Of a stretch of DNA of 64,000 nt, positions 9,005 to 19,000 are shown one piece after another. This stretch comes from Neisseriaceae bacterium (lineage in GTDB: Bacteria > Pseudomonadota > Gammaproteobacteria > Burkholderiales > Neisseriaceae). Below the pieces are notes generated by a model, which was given only the letters and a program-made list of their open reading frames with translations, was not told the origin of the DNA and searched no databases. The position numbers and the translations under genes are program-made. The DNA is taken from the NCBI GenBank assembly GCA_017934045.1, contig JAGBKK010000024.1:1-64000 (forward strand), in the 5' to 3' direction. Every line of letters starts with the position of its first letter. The stretch's first letter is position 1.

Positions 9005-9874
9005 TTATTTTTTATTCACAAAACGACAGTTGTATTGCTCGGTTCTGGTTTTAGCTTTCAGTTCGCCATTTACTCTTTCCATAACAGGATGACAAAAATT
9101 TTCACCGCCTAATTGCCGACATTCAATAATAGGCACTTGTCTTTCATCGCATTTATATGCCAACCAAATGTGCCAATCGTTACCACAGTATTGATTTAAG
9201 CCTTTTTCATTGTAATAAATCACTCGTCCTCTGTTGTTTTCATCATAACTACGATGACTAAATTTACGATTAACACCTGCGGCAGAACAATCGTTTTCAT
9301 TGCCCATTCCATTGATAATGTTATTGACCGTCTCATCATTGGAAGTGGGACATAAGCGTAAGAAATTACGCCGTTTGGTAACCAGTTGGTGCGGTTTTCT
9401 GGCGGTAATACCGAAATATCGTCTGATTGACTTGGCACATTCCGATGGGCGTGTGGGAGACGCTAAACACAAAATCGCCTCGCACGCCAAGCGAGTATCG
9501 CCTGTTAATTCATTGACGGTGCTGTTTTTTTGGCTCATCAACTCATTAACAAGTTTATCTCTTTTTGCCTGTTGTTCAGGTGTTAATTCTCGCACTTTGG
9601 GCGGATTTTTTTGGCGTTTTTCAATTAACTTTTGTGCCTTTGCTTGCTGTTCAAGCGTTAAATCTTGTTTCTTTTGCGGATTTTTTTTGCGTTCTTCAAT
9701 CAACTTTTGTGCCTTTGCCTGTTGTTCAGGCGTTAAAAAAGAAACAGATTGAGAAACAGGATAATCAGTGCGTGGAATATCCGCCTCTTTTGCCCCTGCT
9801 TGTTGCGATAATGCCACTGCTATTGCAGCACATACCGCAGGTGTCGCAACACCTGATAAAAATTTCAAGTTCAT
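9005..9874 (-). CDS. trbM: TrbM/KikA/MpfK-family conjugal transfer protein
   Basis: 289 residues. Residues 1-28 form a signal peptide ending at AGAKEAD. Residues 47-115 hold three tandem copies of a repeat of the type LT-EQQAKAQKLIE-R-KNP. The TrbM signature CEAILCLASPTRPSEC with RRYFGI and RRNFLRLCP follows at about 130-175, and paired cysteines in the C-terminal part suggest disulfides in the periplasm. TrbM proteins accompany P/T-type mating-pair systems and their exact role is unclear. AGGAAATC precedes the ATG. The repeat region is longer than in typical TrbM and is encoded by near-identical DNA units. Confidence 0.8.
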   Translation of the reverse strand: MNLKFLSGVATPAVCAAIAVALSQQAGAKEADIPRTDYPVSQSVSFLTPEQQAKAQKLIEERKKNPQKKQDLTLEQQAKAQKLIEKRQKNPPKVRELTPEQQAKRDKLVNELMSQKNSTVNELTGDTRLACEAILCLASPTRPSECAKSIRRYFGITARKPHQLVTKRRNFLRLCPTSNDETVNNIINGMGNENDCSAAGVNRKFSHRSYDENNRGRVIYYNEKGLNQYCGNDWHIWLAYKCDERQVPIIECRQLGGENFCHPVMERVNGELKAKTRTEQYNCRFVNKK

Positions 9875-10115
9875 AATGATTTCCTATATAGAAAAATGCC
9901 TTTCAGGCTGCCTGAAACGCTTTCAGGTAGCCTTATTCGGCGTTAAACAACCGTTTAATCGTCATTAAACGGCACAAAAAAACCGCCTGTTTTAAGAAAA
10001 ACAAACGGTCAAAAAAGGCGAAACAACCTACGGCAACCATTAAACAAGGAAACGATTGATGAAAACGGCAACCGCCGTAGGTGTTTCATTGATTTATAAA
10101 GATAATTAGATAATT
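9875..10115. other. Structured intergenic region between virD4 and trbM
   Basis: 241 bp without a convincing gene. It holds an uptake-sequence pair (9903-9935), a perfect 9-bp hairpin CCGTTTAAT-CGTC-ATTAAACGG (9951-9972), a minus-strand terminator (9975-10009, stem ACCG..TGTTTT/AAAACA..CGGT then T7) and a long-loop inverted repeat (10020-10034 with 10074-10087, 39-nt loop). A 16-codon plus-strand frame with AGGAAA starts at 10060, but I do not call it. Confidence 0.6.
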
Positions 10116-12479
10116 TTAAGCGAATATTGGGTTATCCGCTGTATTCTGATAATGCTTATTGAAAAACTGCATTAAGAAAGAAACGCCGCTTTTTCCAAAA
10201 ATTTGGCGTGCCATTCTTTCTTGTTCGGCTTTGTCCCCAACAAAAGAAGTCATACCCAACATTGAAAAAACATAATCCGTTAATTCATTGCTATTAGAAA
10301 ACTGTGTTTCATCGGCAACTTGTTTTTCATCTTCAACAGAATAATCAAACACTTCTGCTGTTTCGTTTATATCTAAAATCATAAAATTATCTTCCTTGAA
10401 ATTAACCATTTCGCCGTTTTCATCAACCATTGGCGGTTGTTCATTCAGGTTAAAATCGCCACTTTCCACAGCGTTTTCAGGCTGCGGTAATTGTTTTTTC
10501 ACTTCACGAGCAGCCAAAAGAATGTCGTGAGTGGGAATTTCTACTGGTGGATTTTTCCCTGTATGGCGGTTATACACTTTGGGCAGAAAGGTTTTCTTTT
10601 CGTTGTAATAACGAATTTTGTTACAAAAAATCGGATACAGTGTTGCCATTGAAATCACGCATTTGTCTAATGACATTCGCTTAATTTCATCGGCGTTCAT
10701 CACTTCTCGTCTTTGTCCGCTTTTGTTTTCACTGCGGTGTCCGCCTTTGCCGAAACTACGGCTTAATGATTTGGTTTGAAAAGTCTCGTTGCCAATAATT
10801 TTGGCGTATGCCTCTGCGTCTTTTTGTTCGTAAGCGGTAAAAAGCACTCTCACAGCAAAGTTACTTAAAAAAGTGCTGACTGCCGCTTTGGAATACACGC
10901 TTTCTAACTGGCTTGGGTTTTGGAAAATCAACAGCATACGCAAGTTATAACCTGCGATATATGCGACACCTTTTTCCAAAACAGGAATATTGCCCAATGC
11001 GGTAAATTCGTCCAATAACAACAAGGTTTGATATTTCAAAGCAGGATTATCATCAGGCAACTGGCGAATATTCTCATTGATTAACTGACTGAAAAACAGG
11101 TTAATCAGCCGCCATTGATTAACCAAATCTCGTGGGTTAATGCCAATATAAATGGTCATTGGTTTTTTGCGTAAATCTCTAAAATCGAAGTCATTTTCAT
11201 CGGTTGTAGCGGCAACTTTGGCGGTTAGAAATTCTGACAATGGAGCAGTTACCGAAGTAACAATATTGTTAGAAGTTTCAATATCACCGTTGGCAAATTT
11301 ACCCAATTCTATACGGCAAGCCTCCGATAATTCGTATTCTTTGCCTGTTTCGTGGTCTTTAATGGTGCGTTTTCCTGCACCGCTAATTTTTACATTATCA
11401 GGAACTGGTTTGCCTAATACACAATAGTTAATCCAGTCATACAAAGATAAGCCATTTTTCGGCGTAAAGAGTTTGTATAACAAAGATAATGATGAATTAC
11501 CGCTATAATCAATCGTTTCATCTCTATCGTTTTCAGTTTCCAACATATACATTGCCATACCGACAAACAACGATTTGGAAGTTGAAGTCCAAAATTGCGT
11601 ATTGCCACTATCATTTGATTTAGTGGTGTACATACTGGCGGCGATGACTTGTAAATCATCTTTCATTTCCGTTTCATTGCGGCTTACATAATGAAATGGG
11701 TTCCAACGGTGCGAACGAACTTGGGAAACTGCCTGTTGTTTTTTCTCATAATCAGGATCATCAGGATTAATTGTCCAATCCGTACCTGCTGGGTTGAATA
11801 AATAAACTTCTTGTCCTAATACGGTTTTACGATAATGCGAAGTCAATTTATAGTTTTCAAATTTAGGGTCAAAGACCACTAACGAGCCTAAAAAGTCTAA
11901 ACAATTTGGAATGGCAATAGAAATACCCTTACCTGTTCTTGTGGGAGCGGCAACATAGCAAAATTCATTACCATACCATTTTAGATATTGATTACCGACT
12001 TTACCGCCAATATAAATATAGGGAAAATCAGGATAAACAGGATATTTAATGTATTCTCTTTTTTCGGCTTTGGCTTGTTTGATAAGTGCTAATTCTTGTT
12101 TTTTCTCATCACGAGATTGTTTAATTTTAGATTTTGGAGCAGATAACAATCCTTTGGCAGCGATTTCACTTCTTGTGGCAAAGCGAGAAGAACCGTGTAA
12201 TTCTCTTTTTTCACGCCCAACAATCAAAATAATTAAACCCACAATCACAGGAAAAAGCGTGGTTAAAATCATTGCGGCGGCGGCTACATTCAAACGCCAA
12301 TGCACACCTTTATAATTTGCCCACTCTGAATTTTTATACTGCCAAAATGTGTTGTATTGCCAATCAGGTAAATTGGCTAATTCGGCAAAAACAAAACTAC
12401 CGACAAATTGTCCTGCAATCGCAAACAATATTAACAATATAATCGGTATCACAACCATTCGTGCAAAATCAAATTTCAT
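10116..12479 (-). CDS. virD4: VirD4/TraG-type coupling protein ATPase
   Basis: 787 residues from the ATG at 12479, preceded by AAGGAAAAAACA; the longer frame to 12653 would cross a terminator and is rejected. Two N-terminal membrane segments (about residues 8-34 and 64-87) anchor it. The Walker A motif APTRTGKG is at about 178-186 and the Walker B LLLDEFTALG follows near the middle. The segment RMLLIFQNPSQLESVY is the conserved TraG/VirD4 motif. It hands relaxosome DNA to the secretion channel. A charged insertion (about 113-145) follows the membrane part and the C-terminal 120 residues are acidic. Confidence 0.95.
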   Translation of the reverse strand: MKFDFARMVVIPIILLILFAIAGQFVGSFVFAELANLPDWQYNTFWQYKNSEWANYKGVHWRLNVAAAAMILTTLFPVIVGLIILIVGREKRELHGSSRFATRSEIAAKGLLSAPKSKIKQSRDEKKQELALIKQAKAEKREYIKYPVYPDFPYIYIGGKVGNQYLKWYGNEFCYVAAPTRTGKGISIAIPNCLDFLGSLVVFDPKFENYKLTSHYRKTVLGQEVYLFNPAGTDWTINPDDPDYEKKQQAVSQVRSHRWNPFHYVSRNETEMKDDLQVIAASMYTTKSNDSGNTQFWTSTSKSLFVGMAMYMLETENDRDETIDYSGNSSLSLLYKLFTPKNGLSLYDWINYCVLGKPVPDNVKISGAGKRTIKDHETGKEYELSEACRIELGKFANGDIETSNNIVTSVTAPLSEFLTAKVAATTDENDFDFRDLRKKPMTIYIGINPRDLVNQWRLINLFFSQLINENIRQLPDDNPALKYQTLLLLDEFTALGNIPVLEKGVAYIAGYNLRMLLIFQNPSQLESVYSKAAVSTFLSNFAVRVLFTAYEQKDAEAYAKIIGNETFQTKSLSRSFGKGGHRSENKSGQRREVMNADEIKRMSLDKCVISMATLYPIFCNKIRYYNEKKTFLPKVYNRHTGKNPPVEIPTHDILLAAREVKKQLPQPENAVESGDFNLNEQPPMVDENGEMVNFKEDNFMILDINETAEVFDYSVEDEKQVADETQFSNSNELTDYVFSMLGMTSFVGDKAEQERMARQIFGKSGVSFLMQFFNKHYQNTADNPIFA

Positions 12480-12558
12480 TGTTTTTTCCTTTGTATTAAG
12501 GTTAGGGCTTTCGCCTATCACTATTTCAGGCTGCCTGAAAAAATAATGAAAAAAACAA

Positions 12559-12586
12559 AAAACACTTGTTTTTACAAGTGTTTTTT
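12559..12586 (-). terminator. Terminator between virB2 and virD4
   Basis: AAAACACTTGT/ACAAGTGTTTT stem with a TTTTTT tract downstream on the minus strand, just after the virB2 stop. virD4 would depend on read-through or a separate promoter. Confidence 0.8.
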
Positions 12587-12606
12587 GTTGTCCAAACATA
12601 GCAAAA

Positions 12607-12921
12607 TTATTGAAATGCTTTCCACGCCCAATTTGCCAATACAACCGCAGCACCGCCGATACCTACTTTAACAGCGTCCATCATAATATCGGAAAACTCT
12701 CGTTTTTTCAGCCACCACAGCATTACCTCAATCACAATAAATGCCACAGCACCTGCACCTAAAATTTTGTATAGCAAATTACCATACTCTTTTGTTTTCG
12801 TTTCAACCTGTTGCAAACCTGCGGCGGTTGCCATTTCAGGCATAAACACAAAAACAGACGCTAACAGCACTGCACCCAAAATTGCCCAAGATTGAGCATT
12901 GACTGATTTAATCAATTTCAT
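12607..12921 (-). CDS. virB2: VirB2/TrbC-family conjugative pilin
   Basis: 104 residues. A long signal peptide ends near MATAAG (about residue 34). The mature part has two hydrophobic helices (ILGAGAVAFIVIEVMLWWL and VKVGIGGAAVVLANWAW) separated by a short basic loop (KKREFSD), the usual VirB2 plan. Pilins of this family polymerise into the conjugative pilus. GAGGTAATTC precedes the ATG. The gene lies after virB4 rather than before virB3, an unusual place, with terminators on both sides. Confidence 0.85.
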   Translation of the reverse strand: MKLIKSVNAQSWAILGAVLLASVFVFMPEMATAAGLQQVETKTKEYGNLLYKILGAGAVAFIVIEVMLWWLKKREFSDIMMDAVKVGIGGAAVVLANWAWKAFQ

Positions 12922-12960
12922 ATTGAATTACCTCAAAAAAAATATCCTTACGGACAGACA

Positions 12961-12991
12961 AAAAAAATCCACTTGTTTCAAAAACAAGTGG
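12961..12991 (-). terminator. Terminator after virB4
   Basis: CCACTTGTTT/AAACAAGTGG stem with a T7 tract downstream on the minus strand, between virB4 and virB2. It would isolate virB2 as a short transcript, fitting a need for high pilin levels if virB2 has its own promoter. Confidence 0.75.
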
Positions 12992-13047
12992 GGTGAAAAA
13001 AAATCAGGCAACCTTTTCAGGCTGCCTGAAACAAAAAAACAAATGAA

Positions 13048-15621
13048 TTACGAATTGCGAACTTTGGCGTAAAACACAGGCAACCAATGTTCTGGATTAT
13101 TATCCGTTTCATTTATTGCCTCTTGCATTTTGAGCAAATTAGCAGAAGTACCTGATAACACAGCAATTTCATCATTAAAGCCGTATAAATCCAATTTTGC
13201 CAAAGCCCATTGCTTACCTTGTTTTACCGCAAAAGTGCGACTTGCCAAATCCAACTTTTTGATTTCATTGAATTGTTTTTCTGTCAAACCAATATGCTTA
13301 TAACCGCCCTTATCGCCATCATCATATTTAGCGTCTGGATTAGGTAAAAGTATTTTGGTTGGTGTTTGTTGCACGATTGTGGCAAAGTTTTCAGAATTGA
13401 TTACGTCCTCTGGCGATTGTGTAACCAAAACAGCAAAACCGCCCAATTTACGGTCGGTTTTCAAAATTTTGACTAAAAAATCAGCCGTTACAGGGTGTCG
13501 CAAGGAATACCAAAACTCTTCAAAAATGGTGCATAACAAACCGTTTTCCTTGCTGATTTTGTTCATCATTATTTCTTTTAATCGAAATAAGTACATCATC
13601 ACAGGCAAGGTTGGCTCATAGTTTTTCTGCAAAATACAAGTCAAATCAATGCCAATACGGAAGAACTGTTCAGGATCAAACAAGTTTTTTGGACTATCCA
13701 AACACCACGCATATTTACCGTCATCGCAATAACACCACTGACTTAAACGAACACGCAAAGAGTTGGGGTCTTCATCTTCAATCGGAATACTCTCCATTAA
13801 GCGAGAAAAACGCCGTTCTTCAAAATCAACACTCATCATCAGCGTATCTACGGCTAATTTGATTTGTTGTCGTTCTTCGGCACTCACTCTACCTTGCTCA
13901 TTCTGTCCGCATAATTCAACCAAAGAATACAGAAAATGGCGATTTTCTTCGGTATTGGGCAGTTGGAATGGATTTAAGCCTGACGGTTTGCCTGTTTCCA
14001 AAGCAAAATATTCACCGCCTAATGCTCTAATCCAAATTTCCATACCTCTGTCCAAATCAAGAGCAAAAATGTAAGGATTAAAGCGTTCCATAAACGACAA
14101 TAAAGCCGTTTGCAAGGTGGTTTTACCTGTACCTGTTGCACCCAAAATAAGCGTATGTCCTGCAATTTTCTTACCACGCGTATCTTCACCCTCTTTGGTA
14201 AAGTGAAAATTGAAGTCATAGCGAGTTTCGGCTTTGGTCATCAAGGGCATAACACTTGAACCGTCTCCGTATGGATTGCCTAATCGCTTACCGTGCGAAT
14301 GATTGAACATTGCAAAACTGGTGGCAATATTGGTGGTTGCTTTGGGAAAACGGCGTGGCATACCTTTAAAACCAAAAATATGCGAAAAATAAGATTGTGG
14401 TGCAGTGATTGTGGCTCGTTTCCACACAAAAGAACCTGCATTCAAAAAGCGTGTTGTTACTTTTTCACAATCTCGTTTCACTTCATCAGGCGTGCGTCCA
14501 TACACAGTTAAAACGCCGTGATAGTCGCCGAACATTAAAAAACCCTCTGAAATATGGTTTTTAGCGTCATTCAAATCAATGTATTGCTGTCCTAAAACTT
14601 CACCCACAGAACGCAATTCATTCATTTTTCTGTCGATTTTTTCTTGCATTTTCATTTGTCCAATATAAACAAATGATTGCGTGAAAAGAAACTCACAATC
14701 TAAATCTAACACTTGATTGAGTGCTTTGATTTTAGATTGTCCAAACTCTTTTAAGTCATACAAGGTGGCAAACTTGGTTTGATTAGTGGCACGAATTTCA
14801 ACAATTTCGTTACCAAAATGCAAATCAGAAGAACCAATTACGGTATAAGCGTCTTTGGCAGATAACGGTACTTGTTCAAACACGCCGTTAGATAATAATC
14901 CCACATACTCATATACTTCGGAAAAGTAAATATCATCAGGTGTGGGCATTAGTTTGCGAATTTTTTCTGCTGTTTCACTAAAATCGTCATCAGCAGGTTT
15001 TTCAGGCAGCGTATTGAGTGTATATTTTTGATTATCACGAGTGTAATACACACTCAACACTTCTGGCGAATACGCTGCAAGACTGCCTTTGAGTTTGTTT
15101 TTGTAACGGTGAATTTGCACTTTACCATTAGTGAAATCATCGTATTTGTAAATCACCGCAATGTAATACACATTTTCAAAAAAGTCGCCGTTTTCAAATT
15201 GTTTCATATATCGCTGTGCAAATTTTTTGGTAAATGGATTATGAAACTTCATTTCATTATTAGCAGTAATACGACTGCGGTGCAAAGTGAGCCACATTCC
15301 TAATTTACTTCTGCCGTCTTTACCCAAATCGGCAAAAGTTTGATTAAGATTAGCAAATTGAGTAATCAAAGTATGGTCATCAACACCTTCAAAATACACA
15401 CCGTCTAATCGCAACACAAAACCCATTCTACCGTCTGCAAAATGCACAATCTCATCATCAATATGCTGTGTAATTTTGGGTAAAACCTCTTCTTGGGCGG
15501 TTTGTGCTTTCAGACGACTAAAAAAAGTGCCTGTGATATTGCCTTTTTTAGCGTTCGTATGGTTTGTATTCGTATTGTTCTGTTTTGCCGTTGATTTTTT
15601 CAAAAAATTGAGCATAGTCAT
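13048..15621 (-). CDS. virB4: VirB4-family conjugation ATPase
   Basis: About 857 residues. I choose the ATG at 15621 (MTMLNF) because GGAAG lies 9 nt upstream; the frame is open to 15669. Walker A GATGTGKTT is at about residues 494-502, after the CagE/TrbE/VirB4 N-terminal domain (about 60-300). EEFWYSLRHP and AVLVTQSPEDVI are the Walker B region and the following conserved segment. VirB4 powers pilus assembly and substrate transfer at the inner membrane. The start lies inside the end of virB3, so the two are translationally coupled. Confidence 0.95.
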   Translation of the reverse strand: MTMLNFLKKSTAKQNNTNTNHTNAKKGNITGTFFSRLKAQTAQEEVLPKITQHIDDEIVHFADGRMGFVLRLDGVYFEGVDDHTLITQFANLNQTFADLGKDGRSKLGMWLTLHRSRITANNEMKFHNPFTKKFAQRYMKQFENGDFFENVYYIAVIYKYDDFTNGKVQIHRYKNKLKGSLAAYSPEVLSVYYTRDNQKYTLNTLPEKPADDDFSETAEKIRKLMPTPDDIYFSEVYEYVGLLSNGVFEQVPLSAKDAYTVIGSSDLHFGNEIVEIRATNQTKFATLYDLKEFGQSKIKALNQVLDLDCEFLFTQSFVYIGQMKMQEKIDRKMNELRSVGEVLGQQYIDLNDAKNHISEGFLMFGDYHGVLTVYGRTPDEVKRDCEKVTTRFLNAGSFVWKRATITAPQSYFSHIFGFKGMPRRFPKATTNIATSFAMFNHSHGKRLGNPYGDGSSVMPLMTKAETRYDFNFHFTKEGEDTRGKKIAGHTLILGATGTGKTTLQTALLSFMERFNPYIFALDLDRGMEIWIRALGGEYFALETGKPSGLNPFQLPNTEENRHFLYSLVELCGQNEQGRVSAEERQQIKLAVDTLMMSVDFEERRFSRLMESIPIEDEDPNSLRVRLSQWCYCDDGKYAWCLDSPKNLFDPEQFFRIGIDLTCILQKNYEPTLPVMMYLFRLKEIMMNKISKENGLLCTIFEEFWYSLRHPVTADFLVKILKTDRKLGGFAVLVTQSPEDVINSENFATIVQQTPTKILLPNPDAKYDDGDKGGYKHIGLTEKQFNEIKKLDLASRTFAVKQGKQWALAKLDLYGFNDEIAVLSGTSANLLKMQEAINETDNNPEHWLPVFYAKVRNS

Positions 15622-15967
15622 CTTTTTGTCTTCCATATTTAGTTGCGAGAATAGTGTTGGTTTTGCCAAAGAGATAATAATTTCTTCGCATTAACAACCA
15701 TTTCAAGGTGTAGCCCATAATGGTTAGGGCTTGATCATCGTCTTTGGTTGCCACCCAAATAAAGCCTAATGTGGGAATACAAATCAGCATAATCAAATAG
15801 GCTTTGATTTGTAAAAACGGCATAGCCGCCATTGTGATAAACAACGGAAACACAATACTGATTAAAGTCGGCACAAGTGGCATACCTAATTTTGGTATCA
15901 AACCTGCTCTTTCTAACGCCTGATAACTGGGTAACGGCGTATTGACAGTTATTTCTTCATCACTCAT
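15548..15967 (-). CDS. virB3: VirB3-like type IV secretion protein
   Basis: 139 residues with two close hydrophobic segments (VPTLISIVFPLFITMAAM and AYLIMLICIPTLGFIWVA), then DDQALTIMGYTLKW, typical of VirB3/TrbD. It is a small inner-membrane protein that works with VirB4. AAGGATTTTAAA precedes the ATG. Its 3' end overlaps the virB4 start by about 74 bp. Confidence 0.85.
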   Translation of the reverse strand: MSDEEITVNTPLPSYQALERAGLIPKLGMPLVPTLISIVFPLFITMAAMPFLQIKAYLIMLICIPTLGFIWVATKDDDQALTIMGYTLKWLLMRRNYYLFGKTNTILATKYGRQKDDYAQFFEKINGKTEQYEYKPYER

Positions 15968-16041
15968 TTTAAAATCCTTATGGTTAAAGAAAAGGCAACC
16001 TGAACGGCGTTCAGGCTGCCTGAAAAATAAAAAAACACAAA

Positions 16042-19000
16042 TTACATTTTGTGTTTTCTTGGTTTTGACAATGTCGGTTGTTGCATTTGCGGTTTAGGCT
16101 GTTGCGTTTGCGACTGCGTGAGTTGTTTCATCATCTGTTTGGCTTGTTCAAGTGGAATAGGTTTAGGTAAATTCAACTTACCGTCCTTTATTCGAGCCGA
16201 AACATATTGATAATAATGCTGCCACGCCAACATTTTTTTATCATTTTTTTCTCGTGCAATCGTTTGTGCCACAGTGTCTTGATACATTTTCAACCGCACC
16301 TTGTCTTGTCCATTCAAGGTTTTGGCAAGTGTTTTGTAGGTCTCTTTGGCGGCTAATAACTGCTGTTTCTGCACCGCATACGGTAAATTTTTTGATTTAC
16401 CCTGTTTTAGGCTACCTTTTTGGGGTGTTGCCACAGACGGCGTACGCATTGTATTAGCCATTGTTTGTACGCTATCAACAGCGTGTCGCACTTCGGACGG
16501 CGTTTCACCACCTGCAATACCGTTATGATGAATATCGGTAAAAGAGCGTTCAGCAGTTTCTTCACCTGATAACAAGTGATTATCGGTCGGCATATCAGAT
16601 ACCAAATTCAGCGTATTGCTGTTTTCTGACGCAACATTGGCTTTGAGTTGCTCAACTTCATCTCTAAACGCAGAATTTGTCTCCATTTTCAACGGCTGTT
16701 CAGGATTGTTCAGCATTTGTTTTACATCTGCCGTAGCCTGTTGCTTACGATTATCTATATCTGCTGTTTTTTCAACAGATTGCAAGCCTTTATCAATCAC
16801 ATAATTTTGTACGGCAACCAAACCCACCGCCGCCGCACCGCCAACCGCACCCCCTGCGGCGACACCTGCACCTATGGTTACAGCGTCTTTCACTTTCAAC
16901 GCCGTATAAACACCTTTGCGTGCCACGCTTGCGTCTTCATCAGGGCGTTTGCCAAAAATCGCCTCATCAACCTTTTGGGAGAGTTCGGCAGGATTTTGTT
17001 CAGGCTGCCCCATTAAGTCGTGTTTGATTAACTTTTCTTGTGGCAAGTCTTCCTGTTTGCCTTGTGCTTGTGGCACTTCTTGGGCTTTCTCGTATAACTC
17101 TGCTTGCCACTTCATTCTCTCACGCATTACTTCTTCTATAATCGGATTGCCGTCATCGTCTAACACAGTTTTGCCGTGTTCATCTTTGACTTCTTCCTCT
17201 ACTCGCACGGTTTCTTGTCCGACTTTTTTAAGCGAAATACGGTCGCCGTTATCAATGCCGCTTTCCTGAATGGCTCGTTCAATATCCACGCCCCAATAGG
17301 TTTTTTCTTCACCATTGGGTTTTTGAATGGTTGCGAAATAACTTTCATTGCCGTTTTCTTTGAACTGATACGGTGCTTTGCCGTGAGCCAATAAAATACC
17401 GCCTTTGAGTTTATCGGCGGTGTCTTGCTTGGTTTCTTGTTTGGGGCTGCCTGAAAGGTCTTTTTGCGGTGTTTTGTCTGCCTGTTTTTCCGCTTGTGGC
17501 GTATTTTCAGGCTGTGTTCCCTGTTTTTTGGCTTGTTCGACACTGTTCAAAGAGCGTTCTTCACGCATTCTTTCAAGCATTGCTTTGTCTTCTGGACTGG
17601 GCGAATAACCTTTGGTTTTAATGCCTTGACTTTCTGCCGCCAACCACGCTTGGCGTTTGAACTCACGATTACCGCTTAATTTAAGCGTTGTCCAACCTTT
17701 TGCTTTCGCTACTTCAACCATATCAGCAGCGGTTTGTGGGTCGTTTTTGGCAGTGGTTAATTTACTGCCTTTGTCGGTAAATAAAACAGTTTTGCCGTTT
17801 TCACTATCGACATAATCCACACGATGAGTTAATCGCAAGTTGGTTTTGGTATCTAAAAACTTGCGTTCAACCGCATTGTAGCGTTCAGACAAATCAGACG
17901 GCGGTGCTTCTGGCGGCGTTAATTTTGCCGTTTTGCTTTTTGCTGTGCGGATTGTTTCTTCAAGGCTATCACCTGCTTTATCAATGGTTTTTTTCTGTTC
18001 ATTATCAGGAAATTTACCTTGATTTTGGGCGATTGTTTGTTGATACTGTTGGTAATCTTTATCCACAGCCAATGCTATGTAATGTGGGTCTAAATTAGAA
18101 AAATGCGTATCAGCAACTTCTTCTCGCCCTTGTGTTTGTGGATTAACCGCACTCAACACAATTCGTTCTTGTGTTGGGTCAAAATGCAGCATTTCTTTGT
18201 TTTTACCATTCGGTAAATACATTACACTATCAAGGCTATTGTATTCACCATAGCCTTGATAATGCGTTTTCAATTCTTCAAAAACGGCGTTGGCTTTCTC
18301 TTTCGGCGTAGCAAAAACCGCTTGTGGTTTATTGATTTCTTCGGCGGTGATAATCTCATCACTTTCGCCAAAATAAATGCTGTTTTCTTCATTCAGGTTC
18401 TCTGAAATATCGGCTTGTCCCAAAACCTGACGGCGTTCGATTTGCAATTCATCAGTTTGACGGTCTAACTCGGCTTGCTTTGCGTAGATTTCTTCAAACT
18501 TTTTGTCGATTTCATCTAACTGTTCTTGCGTTAATTGAACTTGCAGATTATCCATCGCCTCTTTTTGCCTGTACATTTCATCTAACTTGTTTTGCCATTC
18601 GGCTTTTTGGCGATTGAGTTCGGCTTGCCGTTCGGCAAAATCTTTGTCGATTTGTGGCTTGGCAGATTGTTCAGGGCTGCCTGAAAGGTCTTTTTCAGTA
18701 TTATCAACTGCTTGTGTAATAGTTTCATCTACTTTTTGTGCAGTTTCGCCGTCAAGGTGCTTATGTTCCAAACCATTTTCAGGTTGCCAAGTGTCAGGTT
18801 GAAACTTATCAGGCGTAAAAGAACTTGCTTGTAAGCCTTGTTGTTGTTCGTCCATAGAATTTTCCTTTGAATTTGAATTTTCAGGTTGCCTGTTTTCATC
18901 AGATTGATTGATGGCAGGCAAAACAAAACCGCCTTGCGGCGGTCGTGGTTTTTCGTTGTCAGGACTTAACGATTTATCCTTATCTGTGGCGGTAACTTTG

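Noticed and set aside
10060-10110. 16-codon plus-strand frame inside the long-loop hairpin
   Set aside because: It has AGGAAA upstream, but is antisense to the operon, lies in a structured region and lacks any other support.
12480-12653. 58-residue N-terminal extension of VirD4
   Set aside because: It would cross the terminator at 12559-12586 and the virB2 stop; a good start exists at 12479.
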